DNA from: Ovis canadensis
Taxonomy: Eukaryota > Chordata > Mammalia > Artiodactyla > Bovidae
Length of the DNA stretch: 64,000 nt
NCBI RefSeq assembly: GCF_042477335.2
Contig: NC_091251.1
Location: 86,195,501-86,259,500 of the forward strand
Direction: 5' to 3'
The position numbers and the translations under genes are program-made. Of the stretch, positions 57,525 to 64,000 are shown piece by piece. The notes below the pieces were generated by a model that worked only from the letters and a program-made list of their open reading frames with translations, was not told the origin of the DNA and ran no database searches. Each line of letters starts with the position of its first letter. Within the stretch, counting starts at the first letter, position 1.

Positions 57525-57800
57525 GTCAAGCTGGAGGGACATGTGGGGGTAGGCAAAGGAGGATGTACAGCAGACATTTGGATACATTAGCTTACAACTC
57601 AGGAGGAAAGTATAGAATTGGATCACTGACCTATAGGAAGTAGGCAGTAGTTAAAAACTAGGGAAGTGGATGAACCTCCTGAAGGGGAATTATACAGAAT
57701 GATATACAACAGCAGGTCAAGAATGGAACCCTGAAACACCAGTTAAAAGAAACGGGCAGAGGAAAAATAAAAACTCTAAAGGAGACAAAGAAAAAAGAAA
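57525..57800 (+). repeat. Old mammalian interspersed repeat, right part
   Basis: CAAGAATGGAACCCTGAAAC, followed by an AAACGGGCAGAGGAAAAA-type stretch, fits the continuation of the repeat at 45225-45740. Diverged, family not fixed. Confidence 0.45.
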
Positions 57801-57879
57801 CAGACGAACCCCAAAAAAGTAGCCAAATAAGTATTAACTGATCATTGATATCTAGGATCCTGAATCAGTCTCTTCACAA

Positions 57880-58205
57880 GCATTGCTTTATTTAGTCCTA
57901 CCAATCAGCAACTCTAAAAAACAATCTTTTTATTACTGCCCTTTAGGTGAGGAAACTGAAACTTAGAGAAATAGATACTGTACAACAGTTAAGAGGATGA
58001 GTACACTGCCAGACTGTCAAGGTTCAAATTTTGGCTTCACTAGCTATGTGTTTCAGCTTCTATTCTTTAAACAGGGATTAACAGTTCCAACCTAATAGGG
58101 TTGTTATAAGACAACCTATTAGGGTTGTTATAAGATACAAATTAACTACTATATATTAAGTGATCAAAATGATGGCTGGCCCATAAGACTAGTAAGTGTC
58201 AACAT
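57880..58205. repeat. Two MIR fragments, one with a 24-bp tandem duplication
   Basis: 57880-57980 is antisense MIR (GGTGAGGAAACTGAAACTTA). 57985-58205 is sense MIR (AGACTGTCAAGGTTCAAATT). Within it CAACCTAATAGGGTTGTTAT... is tandemly repeated at 58088-58111 and 58112-58135 with one difference. Confidence 0.65.
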
Positions 58206-58270
58206 AGAAAATTTCAAAGAAATGCAAGTGTCAAATGATAAACTTGCAGAATAACTTATTAGATTTTACA

Positions 58271-58306
58271 CACATATATAAACACACATACACACACACA
58301 CATACC
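58271..58306. repeat. (CA)n microsatellite, imperfect
   Basis: CACACATATATAAACACACA-type sequence continuing into ACACACACACACA. Confidence 0.8.
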
Positions 58307-58325
58307 TATGCTATTAACAATGTGT

Positions 58326-58544
58326 TTGTGCTAAGACACTTCAGTTATGTCTGACTCTGTGACCCAATGGACCATACATAGCCTGCCAGGTTCCTCTGTC
58401 TGTGGGATTCTACAGGCAAGAATACTGGAGTGGGTTGCCATGCCCTCCTCCAGGGGATCTTCCAGACCCAGGGATTGAACCTGTGTCTCTCGTCTCCTGC
58501 ATTGGCAGGCGGGTTCTTTACCACTAGCAGCACCTGGGAAGCCC
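58326..58544 (-). mobile_element. Bov-tA SINE
   Basis: Antisense Bov-tA (TGCTAAGACACTTCAGTTAT to AGCACCTGGGAAGCCC), of the same subtype as 44706-44935. Confidence 0.9.
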
Positions 58545-59214
58545 ATGATTAACCATGACAACTGACATCAAATTGAATATACACATTGAAGGAAGAACAC
58601 CTTAACATTCTTTTAATTTCCACTGTTAATCAGTACTTAAAATAAGATTAAGCCAGAATGAGGCTTCCTGATACTGGAGAGCTTATAATCATGTCACCAT
58701 ATCTCTCATTCAAAAGGCTATATTTTATAAATATTTATAAATTGATAAAGACATCTTTTACATTTCAAAGTCTAGGTGAATAGCCAAAAGGGATCTGTTG
58801 AAATAGAAATCAAAAGACTGGTAAAAACCCTTAAACATAAATATTTATAGTTTTATGTTTGTGTAAAGATTCAATAGGACAGACCAGTGTTCTTAATCAC
58901 TCTGTGCCATATCACAGGAAGATAAGAACGTAGTTAAGTTCTAAACTCATTTCCTTTTCTCTGAACATAGTGAAAGATCCTGATATCAGAGAAATAACCA
59001 ACAAAAGGCCTAATTCTTGAACCATCCTGCAAAAGCCGGATATTAAGTAAAAAAAAAAATTCCACACTTACTATATAGATCTGATGTGAAGGATAAAAAG
59101 GACTGAAAATAATGTACTGTCAATTTTAACTTTACTAAACATGAAAACATTTAGCTTGGACTTAAACTATCAATTCTTTTTTAATACTTGCTTACTTTGC
59201 TCTTGGCACCAATG
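58545..59214. other. No gene recognised
   Basis: AT-rich unique-looking sequence. Confidence 0.5.
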
Positions 59215-59868
59215 ACTAGCACCATTAAGCAACAGGTGCACAAAGAAAGCAGAATTGAAAGAGACACATGAACCCCAGTGTTCACTGCAGCACTGTTTAC
59301 AATAGCTAGGACATAGAAGCAGCCTAGATGTCCATCAGTACATGAATGGATAAGAAGTTGTGGTACATATACACAATGGAATACTACTCAGCTATAAAAA
59401 AAAGAATGCATTTGAGTCAGTTCTAAAGAGGTAGATGAAACTGGAGCCTATTATACAGAGTGAAGTAAGTCAGAAAGGGAAATACCAATATAGTATATTA
59501 ATGCATATATATGGAATTTAGAAAGACAATAATGATGACCCTATATGCAAGACAGCAAAAGAGACGCAAATGTAAAGAGCAGACTTTTGGACTATGTGGG
59601 AGATGACTTGAGAGAATAGCATTGAAACATGTATATTACCATATTTAAAATAGATGACCAGTGCAGGTTCAATGCGTGAAGCAGGGTACTCAAAGTCGGT
59701 GTTCTGGGAGAACCCAGAGGGATGGGGTGGGAAGGGAGGCAGGAGAGGGGTTCAGGATGGGGGGGACACATGCGCACCTGTGGCTGATTCATGTTGATAT
59801 ATGGCAAAACCCATCACAATATTGTAAAGTAATTAGCCTCCAATTAAAGTAATTTATTAGGGGAAAAA
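59215..59868 (+). mobile_element. Bovine-type L1, 5'-truncated 3' end (about 650 bp)
   Basis: Sense L1: CACTGCAGCACTGTTTACAA and GGTACATATACACAATGGAA from the ORF2 C-terminus, then the bovine-type 3' UTR with a G-rich segment (59715-59770) and TGGCTGATTCATGTTGATAT, ending near AATTAGCCTCCAATTAAAGT. Little diverged from the copy at 63270-63659. Confidence 0.88.
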
Positions 59869-59994
59869 AGGAACAGCTGCAAAAATTAGAGAATGACAAA
59901 AAACATCATTTAGGACTTAACTACAAAGTCTCTAAACAGAAGAAATTTAAACTGTTCCCAGGACAACTAAGACTTTCTTAGTTGTTCTTTTCCT

Positions 59995-60480
59995 CTCTTC
60001 CCCAGGCAATAATAAATTACTACCTCTATGTGAATTCCTAGCTTTTATCCTCAACGCTGATCTCTCTTCAAAATTCTAATCCTGTTTTTGTAATGTCTGC
60101 CTAGACCTCTACCCCTGAAAAGTGAAAGTGAAAGTGAAGTTGCTCAGTCGTGTCCGACTCTGCGACCCCGTGGACTGTAGCCCATCAGGCGAACATGCTG
60201 CTAAAACTTGAAATTAAATATACTGAGAAATGTAACTCAAACATATATTCTTCATCTCTGTTAACTGCACAGTCTTCTCAGTCACCAAGACTCAAAATCT
60301 CAGAATAACCTTTGACTAAAGGGAGGCCAAGGACAAGATTCCACCAGCTAATAAAGCCTACCTTGAAAATCGCCCTTCACATCCACCTCCTCACTGTTTG
60401 TCTTGCCACTGTCTTCCTGTTTTCCATTACCTCTCGTCTGCAACTATAATAACTTCCTCCGTGCCTGATACAGAGCACGA
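59995..60480 (+). repeat. L2 LINE fragment (probable), with small Bov-A insert
   Basis: TCCTAGCTTTTATCCTCAAC, AAAATCTCAGAATAACCTTT and CTCACTGTTTGTCTTGCCAC occur in L2 order. A short antisense Bov-A piece lies at 60118-60190. Confidence 0.45.
60118..60190 (-). mobile_element. Bov-A fragment (73 bp)
   Basis: GAAAGTGAAGTTGCTCAGTC, then GACTGTAGCCCATCAGGC: a truncated antisense Bov-A unit. Confidence 0.85.
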
Positions 60481-60885
60481 CAGGAAACACTTGATTCAAC
60501 AGCTAACTGACTCCTGAACAAAGATGGCAAGAATGGGAAAATTTCTTACTTCTCACAGGAGAAACAGCATGTAAGCATTTTATTCTTAGATGCCAACTTC
60601 ATCTTGTAAAAAATATTGACATTCAGTATATCAGAAATAAAAGCAAATATATAATTTCACAAACATTTCTTAAGTTCATAAAACTAAATAACTTTCATAA
60701 AGTATGACATACATTCTATTGTTGTTTCACATGGGCTGCAGACATTTGAACATGTGAATTACACAGTGTATTTTATAGCAAGCTGAGACTCAACAACATT
60801 TTAATAGGCAAAATATTTTCTCCACAATATAGCTGCTAAAAGAGTTACTACTCTTCCCAAGAATCCTACATTATTTTGAGTTACC
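60481..60885. other. No gene recognised
   Basis: AT-rich unique-looking stretch. Confidence 0.45.
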
Positions 60886-60889
60886 TAGA

Positions 60890-61150
60890 TAATACCCATT
60901 CTTTAAGATCTAGCTAAAAGTTCACCAGTACTACAAAATCCTTCTTAACTCAACCTAAAGTGTTTCTACTTACTCTGAATGCCAAAATATCAACTGTTAC
61001 TCATTTAGCAATCACATACTAAATATACTAAAATGTTATTTACCCCTAGTTGTATGTGTTATATATTTATATTTGCTTCTTTCCCCAGTATAAAGTATAA
61101 ATTTCTTAAGGACAGGAACTATATTTTTCAGTCCTCTAATATCAATCTTT
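60890..61150 (+). repeat. L2 LINE 3' fragment (probable)
   Basis: TTAAGGACAGGAACTATATT preceded by TTTGCTTCTTTCCCCAGTAT follows the L2 3' layout. Confidence 0.45.
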
Positions 61151-61397
61151 TATCAGCTGGAGACTAACTCTACAGCATGCCTCAGGAAATCCTACTTCCC
61201 ATGAGAGGTGAGTAAAAATACAAGCACATACGAAACACACTCAAGAGAGGCAGACGAGGTCGCAAAGATAAGGAACTACCCACAGATGTAAAACAATGAT
61301 AGCCAAAGACGGGAAACACACACACACAGACCAACCTTTAGAAGCAGCTATCCCCTTTCTAGAGAAATTAAATAGTAATAATCTTATCAATAATGAT

Positions 61398-61398
<1 letters not shown>

Positions 61399-61434
<36 letters not shown>

Positions 61435-61435
61435 C
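61399..61435. repeat. (AAC)n microsatellite, 12 units
   Basis: An uninterrupted AAC run of about 37 bases. Confidence 0.97.
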
Positions 61436-61439
61436 CCAT

Positions 61440-62438
61440 AACCACAGTTTTGAGGTCAATTCACTTGACCTCCTAGAAAGCACCATGAAAGCACAACTGA
61501 AGAATGGGCTAGGATTTAGGAACAACACCCTATATGTAGAAAGTATTTAGCAAACAAACACCTGATGATTTGAATGTAATTTAATAACTAGTCCTACACA
61601 CCCAAATTTGGAGCAAAAATGTTCAAAATGCAACTCTTCCTTCACAAAAGATGTTACAGGATCAAAAAAATTCAAAATTCCAGTGTAGAGCACTAAATAC
61701 TACTTGGTTTGCTCATATGATATAAACATGTTTTTGATGCCAAAAAAATACATCCAAATTATAATCTTTCAAAATTTTAAAAAATAAACTGATGATTCAC
61801 AAATTGCATCCTTCCTATTTTTAGAATGGCTCAGGGTATTTATGTGATTTTCAAGCTCCTTTCTTAGTTCCTAAGAAATAACTTCAGTTCGACTTTATAA
61901 TTGCAGGGCAGGGTGGGGGAGGGTAAGTTTAGAAAGAATAAAATAGCTCTGCAAAAATAATTCAGTGCTACATGAAATACAAATTAACGATAGGCTAATG
62001 AAGTCAAATGTTTTAAAATAAACTAACTATGAAAAATTCCGTTTCGATATCTATTCTCCTTTCTTGAAAACAGATGCCTGTCATGCATGCCGCAGGACTG
62101 ACGGATTCATGGAGAAAGAGAAGCAGTCTGACAGAGTTAGAACCAAGATAAAAATATTCTAACAAGCAGCCAAGAGTTGGAAACACAATGAAAAATGAAG
62201 GAACATGTCTCTTGGATGTACCTAGTCATTATGTGTGAGCAAAAAGGTGTTAACCGTAGAAAAGGAGACACTCTTTTCATGGGAAAACATCTGCACTAGA
62301 AGTGAGGGCCCTTACTTTTTTCTTTTTGCATGTGACCCTCAGTAAATCACAGATTCGGTCTGAATCTTAGTTTCCTTACATTTCTACTTACTGTGTTTCC
62401 CAATTTTTCTTTATACATCAGTGACAATAACAGTAACT
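61440..62438. other. No gene recognised
   Basis: AT-rich. No frame or repeat I can support. Confidence 0.5.
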
Positions 62439-62439
62439 A

Positions 62440-62692
62440 AGGATAGACTGAACCGATGCTATAATCCAGGCACTGTTCTAAATGCCTTATATGAGTATCT
62501 CATTTACCCTCCCAGACAACCCTACAATGTAGATACACTTACTTTCCCTATTTTATAATTAGGAAGTAAAGCTTGAAAGGGTAGGTGACATGCCAAAGGT
62601 CACTCAGCTCACAAATGTAGAACAGGGATTGGAACTCAAATCTGGCTTCAGAGTCCACAGTCTTAAATACTTCCTTATACTACCTCTCAAAT
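62440..62692 (-). repeat. MIR SINE
   Basis: Antisense MIR, nearly full: ATAATCCAGGCACTGTTCTA, CCTACAATGTAGATACACTT and AGGGATTGGAACTCAAATCT. Confidence 0.78.
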
Positions 62693-62737
62693 GATATAAA
62701 GAACATATTTCACAAAGCATTTTAAAATGGCCATTCA

Positions 62738-62897
62738 GGATTTCCCTGGTAGTCCAGTGGCTAAGACTCTGTGCTCCCAATGCAGGGGCCCAGATTTGAT
62801 CCCTGGTCAGGGAACTGGATCCCACATGCTGCAACTAAAAGATTTTGTATGCTGCAATGAAGACTCAGCGTAGCCAAATTAAAAATAAATAGTTTAA
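62738..62897 (+). mobile_element. CHR-type tRNA SINE
   Basis: Sense tRNA head (GATTTCCCTGGTAGTCCAGT), then GGTCAGGGAACTGGATCCCA and a CCAAATTAAAAATAAATAG tail. Frames here are artefacts. Confidence 0.85.
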
Positions 62898-62899
62898 TA

Positions 62900-63257
62900 T
62901 AAACTGGTGCTATTATAATTCTTACTGGCACTAACAAAAATGAATTCATACAACCAAATGACATACAGTTAAAATATTTAAAGCATATATATGTGGAAAG
63001 TCTTCATACTAAGGAAGTTTTTAAAAAGATGGTGGCAATATCAATGATGTGAAATCCAGTGCCAATTTTAGATGCCTAGCTGTGCAAATTTCCAAGTATT
63101 TATAGGCTTAAAGAAAGATTTAAAATAATGTCAGGTACAAGATATAATTTAAAATATAAGCCATCATCTAGAGCTTCTTCTCTTCTTGCTATTATTTCAC
63201 ATTAATACTTGATGAATGATATATGAATAAAATCCTCAAGGAAGGAATTTACTTAAT
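62900..63257. other. No gene recognised
   Basis: AT-rich unique-looking stretch. Confidence 0.45.
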
Positions 63258-63269
63258 AGTGTGTGTCAG

Positions 63270-63659
63270 CCAATATAGTATACTAATGCATATATATGGA
63301 ATTTAGAAAGATGGTAACGATAACCCTATATGCAAGACAGCAAAAGAGACACAGATGTATAGGACAGTCTTTTGGACTCTGTGGGAGAAGGTGAGCGTGG
63401 GATGATTTGAGAGAATAGCCTTGAAACATGTATATTATCATATGTGAAACAGATCGCCAGTCCAGGTTCAATGCATGAGACAGGGTGCTCAGGGCTGGTG
63501 CACTGGGATGACCCTGAGGGATGGGATGGGGAGGGACGTGGGAGGGGGGTTCAAGATGGGGAACACATGTATATCCATGGCTGATTCATGTCAATGTATG
63601 GCAAAACCACTACAATATTGTAATTAGCCTCTAATTAAACTAAGTAAATTAAAAAAAAC
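63270..63659 (+). mobile_element. Bovine-type L1, 390-bp 3' end with 12-bp target-site duplication
   Basis: Sense, 5'-truncated L1 3' end with an A-rich tail. A perfect duplication AGTGTGTGTCAG lies at 63258-63269 and 63660-63671. Confidence 0.94.
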
Positions 63660-63805
63660 AGTGTGTGTCAGGCACTGTTTCAAGCACTTCACAAATATTT
63701 ACTCATTTAACTCTCCTAACAGCCTACAAAGTAGTTATAATTGGAGCCAGTATTCAACTTAGGTAGTTTGGTTTAAGAATCTGTGCTCTTAACCTCACTA
63801 GCTCT
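63660..63805 (-). repeat. MIR SINE, cut by the L1 insertion
   Basis: GTGTCAGGCACTGTTTCAAG, then TACTCATTTAACTCTCCTAA and GTGCTCTTAACCTCACTAGC: antisense MIR. Confidence 0.7.
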
Positions 63806-63814
63806 GTTGAAATT

Positions 63815-64000
63815 TAAGAAATGGTGTTATTTGCAGATGACATGATACTATATGTAAACAACCCTAACGATGCCACCAGAAAACTAGAGCTAATCAATGA
63901 ATACAGTAAAGTCACAAGATATAAATATAATACACAGAAATCCTTTGCATTCCTATACACTAACAATGAAAAATCAGAAAGAGAAATTAAGGAAACAATC
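63815..64000 (+). mobile_element. L1 ORF2 (reverse transcriptase), runs off the window
   Basis: An open sense frame encodes the L1 reverse-transcriptase palm: the FADD catalytic box at 63830-63841, followed by ILYVNNP and then INEYSKV. There is no stop to the window end. The left edge abuts a MIR, so the copy is 5'-truncated inside ORF2. How much remains to the right cannot be seen. Confidence 0.9.

Noticed and set aside
740..60190. tRNA genes at the many tRNA-like heads
   Set aside because: These A- and B-box-like sequences are heads of Bov-tA, CHR and MIR SINEs. None can be read as an intact tRNA cloverleaf with a proper acceptor stem.
61399..61435. AAC run as a CRISPR-like or functional array
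   Set aside because: A simple trinucleotide microsatellite with no spacers.
1..64000. A previously undescribed multi-gene system
   Set aside because: Apart from WDR89, every frame longer than about 110 codons belongs to Bov-B, SINE, L1 or the provirus, or is a shadow of one. There is no cluster of unknown conserved genes.

Overview
This is a piece of a ruminant (bovid-type) nuclear genome. The evidence is the repeat content: many copies of the RTE-type LINE Bov-B, its derived SINEs (Bov-tA and BovA2), CHR-type tRNA SINEs and young bovine-type L1 tails, on top of an older mammalian layer (MIR, L2, old L1, probable MER5A). I cannot tell cattle from sheep, goat, buffalo or deer by reading alone. 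I recognise one host protein-coding gene: WDR89, whose complete coding sequence lies in one exon on the minus strand (26914-28074), with a 3' splice site just upstream of the start codon. Everything to its right is probably WDR89 intron or upstream flank, because human WDR89 has untranslated 5' exons tens of kb from its coding exon. That placement is inference; I saw no CpG island or first exon.

Layout. 1-4944: one old plus-strand Bov-B interrupted by a Bov-tA, a BovA2, an antisense Bov-B and a second sense Bov-B. 4.9-14.7 kb: old unique-looking DNA with L1, L2, MIR, CHR and Bov SINEs and short Bov-B tails. 14.7-20.5 kb: two antisense Bov-B copies and one sense copy around a decayed L1. 20.5-24.2 kb: antisense L1 and SINEs. 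24.26-26.44 kb: a sense Bov-B split by three SINEs. 26.44-28.10 kb: WDR89 terminal exon. 28.1-33.3 kb: probable intron. 33.3-36.3 kb: the longest Bov-B in the window, antisense, with a 458-codon reverse-transcriptase frame and a 192-codon endonuclease frame. 36.3-47.1 kb: SINE-rich, AT-rich DNA. 47.1-57.5 kb: a decayed class I endogenous retrovirus on the minus strand, with two LTRs, a tRNA-Leu-type primer binding site and broken gag, pol and env. 57.5-64 kb: old repeats, two young L1 3' ends, and the start of another L1 ORF2 running off the window edge.

The sequence shows no operon, CRISPR array or convincing new system. What is informative is the insertion history: nested elements with readable target-site duplications, a provirus whose LTRs carry different later insertions, and an old repeat apparently split by about 11.8 kb of younger DNA. 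Repeat family names come from recognition of consensus features, not from a database search, so edges are approximate by tens of bases unless a target-site duplication is given.
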